In this document: positions 10,000-22,400 of the stretch, piece after piece
Layout: each line of letters begins with the position of its first letter
Numbering within the stretch: position 1 is the stretch's first letter
Assembly: GCA_963575745.1 (NCBI GenBank)
Contig: CAUYUJ010020576.1
Location: 30,001 to 94,000, forward strand
Length of the DNA: 64,000 bases
Origin: Prorocentrum cordatum
Taxonomy: Eukaryota > Sar > Dinophyceae > Prorocentrales > Prorocentraceae
Reading direction: 5' to 3'
Position numbers and translations under genes: made by a program
Notes under the pieces: generated by a model
What the model was told of the DNA's origin: nothing
What the model saw: only the letters and a program-made list of their open reading frames with translations
Database searches by the model: none

Positions 10000-10923
10000 G
10001 TTGTTTCACTTCTGCAGAATAATTATTGTTAATCCCCCCTCACCAGTGCATATGGTTTTTCTCAATCAAAGTGTGCCCCGCGACGCTCGCGCCCTGTTTT
10101 TTGACAGGGAAAGTCTTGATGCTCAAACTGTGCCCCTGGCCCCCCGGATTGCAACAACAACGGCTCCCGCCTGAGACATCCTCCAAATTTACTCAGGACC
10201 CCCGCTCCCGCTTTAGAATTCTTCACAATTCACCCAGGATCGGTGCTTTCGCTTGTGATTTCTTCGCAATTTAGTCAGGACCCCCGCTCCCATCTGAGAC
10301 TTACTCACAATTTACCCAGGAACGGCGCTCCTGCTTGAGACTTCCTCGCAATTGAGTCAAGACTTCTTCGCAATTTAATCAAGACACCCGCTCCCGCCAG
10401 AGACCCCTTCACATTTCATTCAGGAATTGCGCTCTCGCCTGTGATTCCAATGCAATTTATTCAGAAATCGCGTTCTCGACGCTCAGAAAACAGGCTGCGC
10501 CAAGGACGCCGCCACAATTAACTTAGGAATCGCGCTCTCGCCATACTCAGGCATCCCGCTTGAATGTCCCACCTGCCTGACCCGCCCGTCAGGGGATCGC
10601 CCGCCCGTCGTGGGCTCCCGCCCGATACTTCCTTCAGGAACGGCGCTTTCGCCGAGGACTTCCTCGAACGTTCACGCTCCTCCTCCCTCTCCCTCCTCCC
10701 TCCTCTCCTCCCTTCTCTCTCCCTCCTCTCTTCCCTCATCCTTATGCCTCTCTGCCCTATCCCCTCTCCCTCCTCTCCCTCCTCCCTTCTCCCTCCCCTC
10801 TCCTGCCTCCTCCCTCCCTCTTTCTTTATTTCTCTCTCTCTCTCTCTGTCTCCCCTCTCTCTCTCTGCTTCTCTTATATGTTTGTGGTTTCTCTCCATTT
10901 CTCTCTCTCTCTCTCTTTCTCTT

Positions 10924-10972
<49 letters not shown>

Positions 10973-11257
10973 GCCTCTAATCAACCGCCCCCGTCTTCGC
11001 TCCTTCTCTCCTGGCGTTTTCCCTCTTCCTTCGTCCCTCCCCCTCTCTTCCGCCCGCTTTTCCTAGTTCTCCCCCTCCTCTTTTTGTAGGGCCCACACCA
11101 ATTCCAATGGCGGGCACATGTACGCCCACGAAGGATTGTCCGCCCGTTCAGGTTTGCCCGCCTGACTAAGCCCGCCGCCCCTCGCAAGCATCGAGGGTGT
11201 GGAAAACTCGTTTTGAATGACACGCGGGCAAGTAAGAGCGAACAGTCTTATAATGCT
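10000..11257 (+). repeat. Repeat family alpha, copy 2
   Basis: Same start (CTGCAGAATAATTATTGTTA) and end (GCGAACAGTCTTA then TTG array) as copy 1. Order: unique lead, ~40-bp subunits of the form GAGACTTCCTCGCAATTTA (10170-10560), GATCGCCCGCCCGTCGTGGG, a TCCCTCC-rich tract, a (CT)n tract to 10980, then CCAATGGCGGGCACATGTAC. Poly-Ser/Leu frames are artefacts. Confidence 0.85.
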
Positions 11258-11259
11258 CG

Positions 11260-11308
<49 letters not shown>
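11258..11308 (+). repeat. (TTG)n array between alpha copies 2 and 3
   Basis: Pure TTG run joining the end of copy 2 to the start of copy 3. Confidence 0.95.
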
Positions 11309-12632
11309 ACTCTCGCTTCTGCAGAATAGTTATAGCTGATCCCCCTCACCGGTGCATGTTGTTTGTTCTCAATCAAAGTGTGCCCCTCGACGTTCGCACC
11401 TTGTTGATTGACAGGGAAAGTCATGGAAAGTCTTGGTGTTCAAACTGGGCCCCCGGCCACCCGGATTACAACAACAACGGCTCCCGCCTGATATTTTCTT
11501 CAAATTTATTCAGGGCCTCCGCTCCTGAGACTTCCTCACAATTTACTCAGGATCGGTGCTCCCGCTTGTGACTTCCTCGCAATTTAGTCAGGACCCCCGC
11601 TCCCATCTGAGATTTCCTCACAATTTACTACTCGGGAACGGCGCTCCTGTTTGAGATTTCCTCGCAATTGAATCAAGACTTCTTCGCAATTTAATCAAGA
11701 CGCCCGTTCCCGCCACAGAACCCTTCACATTTCATTCAGGAATTGCGCTCTCGCCTGCGATTGCCATGCAATTTGTTCAAAATCGCGCTGTCGACGCTCA
11801 GGAAACACGCTGCGCCAAGGACGCCGCCACAATTAACTTAGGAATCGCGCTCTCGCCATACTCAGGCATCCCGCTTGAATGTGCAACCCGCCCGACCCGC
11901 CCGCCAGGGGATCGCCCGCCCGTCGTGGGCTCCCGCCCGAGACTTCCTTTAGGAACGGCGCTTTCGCCGAGGACTCCCTCGACACGCTCTTACCGTCCTG
12001 CTCCTCTTCCCTCTCCCTCCTCCCTCCTCCCTCCTCTCCTCCCTTCTCGCTCCCTTTTTTCTTCCCTCATCCTTATGCCTCTTTGCCCTATCCCCTTTCC
12101 CTCCTTTCCCTCCTCCCTTCTCCCTCCCCTCTCCTGCCTCCTCCCCCCCTTTTTTTTTTGTTTCTCTCTCTCTCTCTCTCTCTCCCCCCTCTCTCTCTCC
12201 ATTTTTCTACTTATCTTGTCTGTCTTTCTCGTGCTCTCTCTCTCTCTCTCTACCTCTCTCTTTCTCTTTCTCTTTCTCTTTCTCTCTCTCTCTCTCTCTG
12301 TCTCTGCCTGCAATCAACCGCCCCCCTCTTCGCTCCTTCTCTCCTGGCGTTTTCCCTTTTCCTTCGTCCCTCCCCTTCTCTTCCTCCCACTCTCTCTCTC
12401 GTTCTCCCCCTCCTCTTTTTCCAGGGCCCACACGAATTCCAATGGCGGGCACATGTACGCCCACGAAGGATTGTCCGCCCGTTCAGGTTTGCCCGCCTGT
12501 CTAAGCCCGCCGCCCCCCGCGAAAGAATCCCCCCAAAGGGGGATCGAAGACAAAAAGGGCGGGTATCGAGGGTGTGGGGAACTCGTTTTCAATGACACGC
12601 GGGCAAGGAAGAGCGAACAGTCTTAGAATGAT
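11309..12632 (+). repeat. Repeat family alpha, copy 3
   Basis: Colinear with copy 2 over its whole length, including the ~40-bp subunits, the CT-rich block (12000-12305) and the tail AATGGCGGGCACATGTACGC. It adds a CCCCCCAAAGGGGGATCGAA segment shared with copy 1. Ends with GAACAGTCTTAGAATG. Confidence 0.87.
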
Positions 12633-12965
12633 GGTTGAACTCTCATTTCTGCAGAGTAATTACTGTTGGTCCCCCACCAACGGTGCATACTGTTTGTTCT
12701 CAATCAAACTGTGCCCCTCGACGCTCGCACCTTGTTTTTTTGACAGGGAAAGTCTTGATGCTCAAACTGGGCCCCTGGCCCCCGGGTTACAACAACAACG
12801 GTTCCCGCCTGAGACTTCTTCACAATTTAGCCAGGACCCCCGCTCCCGCCCGAGATTTCCTCGCATTTTATTCAGCAATCGCGACTCTCGCTTGGGACTT
12901 CCTTACAATTTATTCAGGAATTGCTCTCCCGGTGAACTCATCAATAAATCATATCGCTACAACAT
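12633..12965 (+). repeat. Repeat family alpha, copy 4, 3'-truncated
   Basis: Begins like the other copies (CTGCAGAGTAATTACTGTTG) and runs through the first subunits before losing similarity near 12935. Confidence 0.8.
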
Positions 12966-14769
12966 AAGACTGTTAACATGGGCGACTTGACGTTGGAACT
13001 GGAGCAGGGAGCAGCAAGCCGAATCCGCACAGCCTGGTGGCCCCCCACAAGCGGGCCCGGCAGCGCGCGGCGCGCGCTAGTGGCCGACCGACACGCGCCG
13101 ACGACCCCAGCCGTGTCGACGCCGCGCGCCTTTTTAAATCAAGCACACGGCCGGTGCCGCCGGCAGCCGCACCCGTGGCGCCAGCTGGAAGCGCGGCGCA
13201 CGAAAAACTCCTCCCGCGAATTGGCTGCCTCGATACGCCCGTCTTGATACGCAGCACGTGCCGTGTTCAAAACGTCTGTGTCGATGCGCTGCGTGTTGGC
13301 TCCACGTCTTAACCCACGCTTGGACGAACGCACCGCGTTAGACCTACGCTTTCAGTCTACGCGTAGAGCTCGGTACAGTATCAATGCGCTACGTGTTGCG
13401 TATTGCGTATCTGGGCAGCCAAGTCCCGCGCCTCTCCCGGCACCTGCGACGTTCGCTTGCTCGTTCGTGCTCGTTCGAAGCCACAGGACAGCCAAGTCAC
13501 CCGCGGGGGCTCGAAGAGGTGATCGCGCCTCGCGGGTCGCGGCCCTGGGCCAGAGCAGATGGCCGCCTCCAGGGGCCAGGCAGGCCCAGCATGAGGATAA
13601 CTCGCTCCAGAGCGTTCCGGGACGCTTTCTCAAGGCGTTCCGGGGCGCTCCGGATCGGCCTCGGCGCCCGACGCGCCGTCCAGACCCGCCGGGCCTCAGA
13701 GAGCCACGATGCATCCCCACCCGACTGCTTAGCCTCACGGTGCCTTCGTCTTGAGGGGCCGGCGCGCGGGCGCGACGGCGCGAAGATGGCCGCGCACCGG
13801 GTAAGCCAGGCGGCACGAGAGCGGTTTTTTTTGGTCGGCGGCGAGGCGGGGCAAGCCGCACCGCCAGCGCGGGGCGAAGCGGGGCAGGCGATCGGCAGAG
13901 TGTCCGGCCTGCAAGCGAGAGAGGCGAAGGCGCCCCAGGGGCAGGCACAGCTACGCCGCCGGGCTCCCGCGGGCGGCCTCTCTCCGAGGGCGCCGGGCCC
14001 GCCCCCCCCCGGCGACGCGCGACGCGCGCCCAGGGCTCGCGGGGGGAGGGTGCTGGTGGCGGCTGCGAGGCGGGGGACTTCTCCACACGTCCGCCGCCTG
14101 GGGCGCCGAGCTTCCTGGGCCTCGGAAGGCGGCGGACGTGGAGATGGGGCGTTCCAAAAATGGCCTTGCCTTCGAGGACCGAAGGAGTTGCCACAGCCTC
14201 CGCGGCGGAAGGTCGGCGGAAGTAAAACCAGGCCACCTCTGCCGGCGGAAGCTCGGCGGAAGGCGGCGGAAGTAAAAGAAACGCGCCCCCAAGAGACGAA
14301 AGCGTCTTGGGGTACATACGTATGGGCCCCGGGGGCACAGATCATGCCCACGTCCGCCTCCCCCCAATTTCATAGGGCCCCAGGACAGCGGTCCCGCAGG
14401 CGGTAAACATGGACACAGTCAGGAACTTTGGCTCATCGTGTCGCTCCACTGGTTCTGGCCCACCACTCTTCGGCGGGACACGGTGTCCATTTCCCGGTCC
14501 CCAGGCGTCTGCGTCCCGAGTTTTTCCTATCTTCCCGTCCCGCGGGGCGGAGCGACACGCTATCCACCTGCAGGTCACAGCGTGTCGCTGGGGCCACCGC
14601 CTCTACCCGTTATGCGAAAGTTCCTGACCCGAAGTCCCCTCCTCGGCGCAGAAGAGGGCGCCCGCGGGCGTCTTACAGGTGTGTGCTCGTGTGATCTTCT
14701 GGTTGTCTCCCCTCCTCCGAGGCGGTTCCCCGACTGCAGGAAGAAGAAGAAGCTGCGCAAGCATCAACT
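12966..14769. other. GC-rich spacer, no gene supported
   Basis: High GC keeps several frames open at once (up to about 340 codons on each strand), but none has recognisable motifs or consistent amino-acid composition. Short internal duplications occur, such as GTTCCGGGACGC/GTTCCGGGGCGC near 13615-13650. I call no gene. Confidence 0.55.
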
Positions 14770-14906
14770 TTCGGAGCTCCGCGCGGCTTTCTCGGATCGG
14801 GGCGCTGGGCCCCCACGGCGGCGCCGCCAGCACCGCCCCTGGCGCGCTCCACGCGCCACGGAGGGGAGCTCAGCACGGATCCAGGAAGACCGCGCAGAGT
14901 TTCGAA
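14770..14906. repeat. Fold-back element, copy 1
   Basis: A ~137-bp imperfect palindrome. The left arm has CTCCGCGCGG, TCGGATC and GGCGCTGGGCCCC; the right arm gives the diverged complement. The centre carries GCGCCGCC and CCCCTGGCGCGCTCC. The same structure, better preserved, is at 37005-37142. Confidence 0.75.
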
Positions 14907-15569
14907 GGCCAATGCTCGTGCTGTTTCTTTTGCCTTGCCGACGGGTTGCGCTGGCGTGGTCCTGTGGCTGCCTTCCCTCCTCCGAGGGCACGTCCCTTGC
15001 GAAGCGGGGTCCCGCCTGAGTGGCGGGACCACCGGGCGCCCGCCGTTCAGGGGGCGCGCTCTCTCCCCGCAGCGGAGAAGACATGCAGCGATCTGTGGGA
15101 AGGGGACGTGGGACGGGAGGGTGCGTGGCAGCTTCGTTGGTGCATCCTGGGTTTCCTCCTTTTCCTCCTACTCCTCCTCCACCTCCTCATCCACCTCCTC
15201 CTCATTCTCCTCCTCCTCCCCTCCTCCTTCTCCTCCTCCTCCTCCTCCTCCTCCTCCTCCTCCTCATCATCATCATAGTTTTGATAGGCGATAGTTAATT
15301 GTGGCGTTACATGTTTCTCTTCGTATCGATCGGCTTGCTGACTTCGAGTGTGTCGGACAGGACTGGACCTCCTCCTCCTCCTCCTCTTCCTCCTCTTCAT
15401 CCTCCTGCCCCCATCTCTTTTCTCATCCCTTTGTGAAGGTCTTCGGAGGCTCTGGGGGATTCTGGAACTCCTTAGAGTCTTCCAGAGGCATCCAGACGCC
15501 CATACGGCGTTACGGGGTCATCTTTCTTTTTTTTCTCCCTCCTCCTCCTCCTCCTCCTCCTCCTCCTCC
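14907..15569. other. Spacer with TCC arrays
   Basis: GC-rich sequence to 15160 with a partial duplication of the 14690-14730 stretch (TCCCTCCTCCGAGG), then TCC arrays at about 15163-15275, 15370-15400 and 15537-15569. Nothing else recognised. Confidence 0.6.
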
Positions 15570-16338
15570 GCCTCCCTGTCCCGCCCCGAGGCCAGTCGTA
15601 AGGGCGGGCGGGCTTTTCGCTTGAGATTTCCTCACCATTTCCGACCCTGAAGCCTAAAGATGTGCGAAAGCTTAACAGATGGAGGGCGGATCGTTTTCAA
15701 AATGTGGCTCTCTCGTCTTAGCACCGCGCACATTCGTGAACAAAGATTGCAAGAGCTTCACGGATGGAGGGCGGATCGTTTTCAAAACGTGGTTTTCGTT
15801 TTTGCGGCGCGCAATTTTGTTTGAAACATTTGCAGCAGCTTCTCGGATGAAGGGCAGTTCCTTTCCAAACTGTGGCTCTCGCCTTCGCGCCGCGCACATT
15901 TGTTGTAAAAACAAGTTGCAGGAGTTTCACTGATTGAGGGCGGTTCCTTTTCCCAATGTGGTTCTCGCCTTAGCGCCGCACACGTTCGTTTTGAACAATT
16001 GCAGGAGTCTCACGGGTTCCCATGGCTAGCATGCCAGAATGGCGTTCGGAGCGATTCACGATTGTCAGGGCGCAACGTTTACGTTGATTCGGTGTGTTGA
16101 AGTCTCAGGAACGGTGTTGTGGCACGATTCAGGGTCGTTAAGACGCAATCGTCTGGTCGATTAGTGGCGTTGAAAGTCTAAGAAGGGTGTTTTGGCGCGA
16201 TTCAGGATCTTCAAACGGTTGTGTCTCCCAACGGGCACTTTCCTCAATGAAAATGAACCCTTGTACGGGGCCTGTGAAGAGGGAGCTTCGGGGGAGGGTT
16301 TCTTGCAACATCGTTAGTGAGTCTCAGGTTTGCACTGG
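15570..16338 (-). repeat. 0.9-kb GGA-bounded repeat, copy C, inverted
   Basis: Read on the minus strand it begins next to the TCC array at 16339 with AACGATGTTG, continues through AAGGGTTCATTTTCATTGAGG, has about four ~85-bp subunits (cores near 15968, 15880, 15805, 15717) and ends with AATGGTGAGGAAATC and GGCCTCGGGGCGGGACAGGG at 15570. Order and GGA-strand relation match copies A and B. Confidence 0.83.
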
Positions 16339-16515
16339 TCCTCCTCCTCCTCCTCGTCCTCCTCCTCCTCCTCTCTTCCTCCTCTCCTCCTCCCTCCTCC
16401 TCCCTCCTCCTCTCCTCCTCCTCCTCCTCCTCCTCTCCTCCTCCTCCCCCTCCCTCCTCCTCCTCCTCCTCCTCCTCCTCCTCCTCCTCCTCCTCCTCCT
16501 CCTCCTCCTCCCTCC
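16339..16515 (+). repeat. (TCC)n array
   Basis: Imperfect TCC array between copy C and the spliced-leader relic. Long open frames through it are artefacts. Confidence 0.95.
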
Positions 16516-16547
16516 TTTCCTCGTCATCAGCATCGCTATCACTATCG

Positions 16548-16569
16548 TCTGTTGCCATTTCGGCTCAAG
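16548..16569 (+). other. Relic dinoflagellate spliced leader
   Basis: A 22-base stretch ending GGCTCAAG matches the dinoflagellate SL at 19 of 22 positions, with mismatches at positions 3, 6 and 14. Trans-spliced SL is an mRNA feature, so its presence in DNA marks a reverse-transcribed mRNA reinserted in the genome and since mutated. Confidence 0.75.
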
Positions 16570-18720
16570 GCCGCTCGGGCCCCCCGCGCTGGCCGCTCCC
16601 TCGTATGCTCGCTGCTGCGCTGCTCGGCTGCTGGCCAGGAAGCCTCCACATCGAAGCCAGCCACGGCGCCCCCGATCGAGAATTACCGCTTCCTCCACAG
16701 GGTCGCCTTCGCTGTCCTCTGGCTCGCATTGTGGGCGAGATCGGCCGCGACGAGTCAGGCTCCAGAGGTCGCAGGCGAGCGTCTGACAGCCCCGCAGTCA
16801 GCGAAGGAGCGCCGCCGCTCCTGGCGGCCATCCCAGCTAGATTCGACTTCGTTCACCGATCACGCCACCGAAAGCGAACAGCGCATCGGCCTCCTCCTTA
16901 TTGACTTCGACACCAAGGCCCAGTCCCCCTCGCAAGAACTCCAGCCTCTCCGTCTCGCCCATGCCAGATATTCCCTCGTCTGCATCCAACGGGCTGTGGA
17001 ATGCGCCGATCTCCAAGTGGAAGCAACGTGCCATCTAGCAAGCAGCCGCGAAAAGGGCCCCTCACCGTCACAATCTAGGAGCACAACAGCCAAGCCATCC
17101 TAGCGCTCAGCTGCATCGTACAGCTTTCCTTTTGTTCGCTGCAGGACATCCTGCAAGCCGAGAACGCATTGCCAACAATACCAGTTGGCGTACGGCATCG
17201 CCAGCCCCGAGAAGTCGCATCACCGTCGCCAATAAACAAGTTGGGACCAGTCCTGCTGACATCGCCGCCCTCACCGACGACGCTGTCCCCGTACCTGGCG
17301 CTCCCAGGGGCCGCGCCAATGTGGGCTACCGCAACTCCGCCATCGCAGGCATCGTCATCGGCCCGTTCAAGAGCGCCCAGACTGACCGCAATAAAGGATT
17401 GCTACGCCAGCCATGCACCATATCCTACGCTCACCCTGTTGCCTACCAACCCCCACTCACCAGAGCTGATGGCGCCATGTTCATCGACTCCGTTCTGCTC
17501 GCTCGTGTGCTCGTCAATCGTCTTGAGCACACCCGTCGCGGTTGGCGCCTCACTATCCGCGATGAATTGATCTTCCAGGGCGACGCCTCCGACGAAATCA
17601 GCGGGTTCGCCAAGTGCTGGTCCGCCAAAATCGCGCAGGACGGGTAACATGCCCTGGGGGTCCTCTGGGAAGTTCGTCTTCGCCACCGATCAGCGCACCG
17701 CCAAGATCAAGTCCTTCAAGCGCCTCATGAACAGCGCTGTTGTCTGCACTGCCAGAGATCACGGCGCCGCAGAAGTATTTCGCTCCCCTTTCACGGACGT
17801 CGCCATCACTCGCAAGATCTGGACAGACACCGGGCAAAGAGAAAAGGGTCGCACGCGTTGCCGCCAAAGGCCCCTCTTCGAAGCGCAAGAAATATCAGCA
17901 CATCGTGTTCTACTGCGCCCTGTCCATCAAGCTGGGCGCGGAGTCTGGCGACCCGCTCCAGGTTCCCGTCTCCTGAATGACACGGTTACAGGGTGTCAAT
18001 TGTCCTTCCCGCCTCAAGTACGTCATTAGCCCCCAGCTGTTCCCGACACTACCAAGAAAGTTACACGACGCCGCCATGCTGCTCTGGCTCTCGCAGTCCT
18101 CCGACATCGTCGACACCGACATCGACCGCATCGCCAACGTCCTCTGGAAACACGCGCAGCCGCATGGTGCCCGCAAGGTTGCGATGGGAGGCACGACCAC
18201 CTGCTACCGCATGCTCGAGCCTTCGAAACTCAAGCACTTGTCTCAAGAGGCAAAACACACAGACACAACGAATCGCCGATTGCCCAGAAAATATGGGAAA
18301 ACCTGGGAAATGGGTGGGAAGACAAAAACCCAGAAAATATGGGTAAATATAGGGAATCTTGTTATTTGTGTGTCTATTTATTTTTGTGTCCCAGGGCCCC
18401 TTCATTGTCTGTCTGACTCCCGCGACAGGGACGAGTGGAAGCACTGCGCCGACCTGCTGCTCGCTGTGGAGCGCCGCCCACATCTCCGTTGGGAAGCGCG
18501 CGCCGCCGCCAGCGCCTGCACAGCGCGGGCCTCGACGCCGCGCAGACGACGGAGCTGCAGCCCGCGCTCGACGCCACCGAGGCCCACCAGAAGCTCGAGC
18601 ACAAACATGCACAGAGAAATTTCGGATGTTCAAGAACCAGTCTGGGGAAACTAACGTCGCCAACTTCACGCGCTGATCGACCGACTCTCCCGCGGCCGCA
18701 CGCCTCCGCCGCTGGCACGC
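16570..18720 (+). pseudogene. Decayed SL-tagged retrocopy of an unknown protein
   Basis: Downstream of the SL relic, protein-like stretches move between frames: 17132-17647 (frame 2, with FIDSVLLARVLVNRLEHTRR), 17649-17830 (frame 3, with SSGKFVFATDQRTAKIKSF) and 17977-18240 (frame 1, with SSDIVDTDIDRIANVLWKH). Each join needs a frameshift or an unseen intron. An AT-rich block at about 18255-18400 begins and ends abruptly; 18341-18393 has GT...AG borders and could be a small intron or a later insertion. I do not recognise the protein and cannot show these stretches were one ORF. A multi-exon gene is the main alternative. Confidence 0.45.
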
Positions 18721-18796
18721 ACTCTTGATTGAGCAGGAGACACGTTGCACCGTTCTCCTGCCTCCTCCGCCCACCACTACCGCTATCATTACCACC

Positions 18797-18924
18797 ATCC
18801 TCATCGTCTTCTCATCATCATCATCATCATCATCATCATCACCATCATCCTCATCATCATCATCATCATCATCATCAGCATCATCATGTTCATCTTTATC
18901 TTCATCACCATCATCATCATCATC
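18797..18924 (+). repeat. (CAT)n microsatellite, left flank of YR element
   Basis: Imperfect CAT/ATC array that ends exactly where the left repeat of the retrotransposon begins. The same array type resumes at 29012, so the element split one microsatellite. Confidence 0.95.
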
Positions 18925-18985
18925 ATGCGCTTCTCTATTCTCCTTGCCGCTCGCGCCCGTTCAGGTCCTGCAGCTTCTCGGCCCC
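18925..18985 (+). repeat. Split repeat A1
   Basis: A 61-bp terminal repeat starting ATGCGCTTCTCTATTCTCC and ending CTTCTCGGCCCC, identical to A2 at 28756-28816. Its first two bases are shared with the CAT target. A 145-codon frame starts on this ATG and ends at 19359, but no function is evident. Confidence 0.93.
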
Positions 18986-19446
18986 AAGCTTGCTCTTCTC
19001 GCCCCCCGCTCCCCCCGCCGCGCGCGCGCGCGGCCAGGGCGCCAGGGGGCTTGCGGTTGCCACCGCCGCGCAGGTTCCTCTTCACCTACGCGGCGGTGTT
19101 CTACTTGCTGGGCTACGAGCTGCTTTGGGCCACTGCCGCAGGCAGGGGTCCCAACGCTTCCTCCGTGATCTGGCTGGTTCGGGGTCGCTCTTTCACCCCG
19201 CCAGTCAGAGCTCGGGTGGGGGTGGGCCGGCTGCCTCCTGTGGGCACCCGGCAGCGGCGAGTGTGCACACTCTCCGCTCGGGCGCCGCTGCCCCCCTGGC
19301 AGTGCGCGCCCGTGTCATCTGGGCGTGGCCCCAGCCAGGCCGTCCAGGCAGGCGTCTGACCTGCTCGCGGGTTCCTCCCGCGCCTGCCGCAGCTGCTGCT
19401 CGTGTGACGCTGGCTTCTGAGCCCCGTCCCGCAGGCTCGGCATCCG

Positions 19447-22400
19447 ATGGCGCCTGCCTCCCTTTCGCCGCTACAAAACTCCCCTCCTTCCTCTTGCCTC
19501 TTCCCCTTGGACCCCGGAGCGGACGCCCATCTGAGGAGAGGAGTAGGAGGTGGAGTTCCCTCGCATCACGAGGAGGCCGCGCCATCGGCCCGGAAGAAGA
19601 GTGCTCGCGCTACGCCCGTTGCCGGCGCCACTCAAGGGTCGAGCCCGCCCGCCGCCGAACGGTCTATTGCTCGCGCCACGAGTGTCGCCGCCGCCTCTCG
19701 GAACACCGCCCGCCTGGCAACAGGCGGAGAGGCCACCGGCGCGAAGATAACGGCGTCCAGGACGGAGGAGTCGGAGTCGGTGGACCCTCTCTTTCTCCAC
19801 TCCCCCTCTACTCCTCCCCCTCCAGTCGCCGCTTCGCCATGGCTCAGCTGCCGTTCGCGGCATCGTTTCCCTCGCGTGGGCAACGACAGGCGCGCGCGCG
19901 CCCAGGGCCCTTCGGGCGGATCGGGACCCAGCGGATTTGAGGGGGTTGGCATGCGCCCTTCCAGCGATGCTGCTACGGCCCCGCAGGGGAGGGGTCGTGC
20001 CGCCCACTCAACCGTCGGCCTGGCTCACCAGTCTGGCCGCCCGCCGCGAGCAAGTTTTCTGGCCGCCTCGCCCGCTCCCGCGGGTTTTCGGCCCCCTCCA
20101 GGGTCGGAGCCGTCGGTTGTCGAAACCAGGCGGGGCGGGAGCTCTGTTCGTTTGGCAATCACCCACGAGCTGTCGCGCGCGGTGCCTCCCCCGCCTACTG
20201 TAGCGGCGGACGCTGTGGATTCTGGCGGTTTGGAGGGGGTGGGTATGCGCTCCTCCAGCGATGCTGTTGCGGCCCCGCAGGGAGGGGTTCGTACCGCTCC
20301 CCCAGCCGCCACCGCAGTTAACCAGCTTAGCACCCCGCCGCGAGACGGTCCCAAGGCAGCTTTGCCCTCGCTTTCGGGACTCCAGCTCCCTTCAGGGTTG
20401 GAGCCGCCGTCACAGACGCGTGCCGAGCGCACAGGGCCACCGCGGAGCAGTCCCAGAGCCGCCTCGCCGACTCGCGCCAGCTTCCGGCCCCCCCCTGGGT
20501 TGGAGTCGCCGTTACAGCCGCGTGCTTGGCGGATGGGCCCACCGCCTGGCTTTGATGCACGAACACCAGCACTGCCGGCGGCAGCACCAACGCCTGCGCT
20601 TACGCCGGCACCAGCGCCAGCGCCTCCTCCTGCGCCGAGGCCGGCACCGATGCCTGCACGAGCGCCAGCACGGACAGCGGCAGCACCGACGCGTGCGCTT
20701 ACACCAGCACCAGCGCCAGCGCCGCACCGACGTCAGCATCAACGCCAGCACCTGGCGGCGTCAGCACCGACGCTTGCGCTTACGCCGGCACCAGCGCCAG
20801 CGCCTACGCCAGCACCGAGGCCAGCGCCGACGCCAGCCCTGACGCCAGCACAGACGGCGGCAGCACCGACGCCTGCGCTTCCGCCGGCACTAGCGCCAGC
20901 GATTACGCCAGGGGGCGCTTCGACAGTGTTGCCCTTCCACCCGCCACCTGGGTTTGAGGCGCTGTCGGGCCCTGCGGTCTGGCAGGTGGGGCCATCTCCC
21001 TGCCTCGCTAGCCTGGAGGCGGGCGCTCGGGTGCCGCCGCCGCACAACCGTTGCGCGACCGACGCCGCGGTTGGGTTTCCTTTTCCTGACAGCGGAAGTG
21101 GGCAGTCGGCGATCCCCTGCCTAGGGGCCTCACCCCTGCCTCCAAGGGAGCCGCTTGCGGTCAGTGCCTCCCGTGCGAGCGCCCACGCCATCTTGCACTC
21201 GCTCGGGCTACTCGGGAATCCAACCTCGGCGTCGACGGACCCCGCGTCCCTGCCAGTGTCGGCCCCCTTGTTGTCAGGCGCTACGCGACATGTTTCTGCT
21301 GCTGCTGCAGATGGTTTCGGGGTAGCTGGTACCTGCCTGCCGGGCGCCGCTGCTTCGGCGCCACAGAGCACGGGTCGCACCGATCCCTCAGCCCCCGCCG
21401 CAGCTCGCGATTTGGGCACGCCGCCGCAAAGCTGTCCTATGGCCACTTCGCCGTGTCTTCCAGGCTTCCTGCCCCCACCAGGGCTGGAGCCGCCGTCACG
21501 GCCGTGTGCCTCGCGTCGCTCTGGGGGCGCCCTCCGCGAGGCTAGAGGCGCTCCAGCCCTTCGCCGACGTGGCGGTTCGTCTGGGTTTTCAGCCATTCGG
21601 GATCGCGGCCACGTTGGCCAGGGCACCTGCGCCACCTCATCGCGTCCAGCTGCGCGCTGGGACCCCAGCTTCGGCGCTCGTCTCAGCGTGGGGGAAGGCT
21701 CGGTCGAACGCCCCTCCGCAGGCGCTCCCGCCTGCCCCTCCCGCGCGCGCCCCCCCGCCACTTGGGCGGGCCGACCCCGCTGCGGTCGCCGGCTCCGCCG
21801 AGGGGGTCGCAGGGGACGCACTGGGGCTGCCTGCCGAGGCGCCCCAGAGGGCTCTCGATCTGGCTTTCATCTGCCAGCGGGAGGCGCTGCAGCGGTGCAT
21901 GTTCATCGTCCAGCTGGTGGGGGGCCGCGGCTACCTCGGAACCGCATGGTTCCTCACGGGGATCAAGCCCCCCCCGTGTCGCGTGACCTGGTGCGGGTGG
22001 CGGCAGGCCCTTGCCGCGCCCGTTCCGCCGGCTCCCAGGCCGCCGGCGGAGCCGCCCTCCACGGCGGCGCATCCCACCACAGGGGTGGACGCACGCGAGC
22101 TGCGTGCACCGGCCGAGGGTTCACGCAGCGGCGAGTCGCTGTAAGCGACGACGCTGCTGCTGCCAGGCGTGCCTGGGCTGAGCGAGGCCGTGAGAGTAGG
22201 CACGCGCTCCTCCAGCGATGCTGTTGCGGCCCCGCAGGGAGGAGTTCGTGCCGCTGTCGCGACTCTCGCTCTACCCCTGGCTCCCCTTCAGGGCCGAGTG
22301 GCCATTTTGGCAATTTTCACCGTGCTGCCGAAGCCCCTTCCGACGGGGACTCAGGCGCACCGCCCGTCGCTTCCATCGGTTCTGTTGCCAGTGGGAACCC

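Noticed and set aside
13352-14406. Overlapping 284-340-codon frames on both strands
   Set aside because: High GC removes stops on all strands; neither frame shows motifs or protein-like residue balance.
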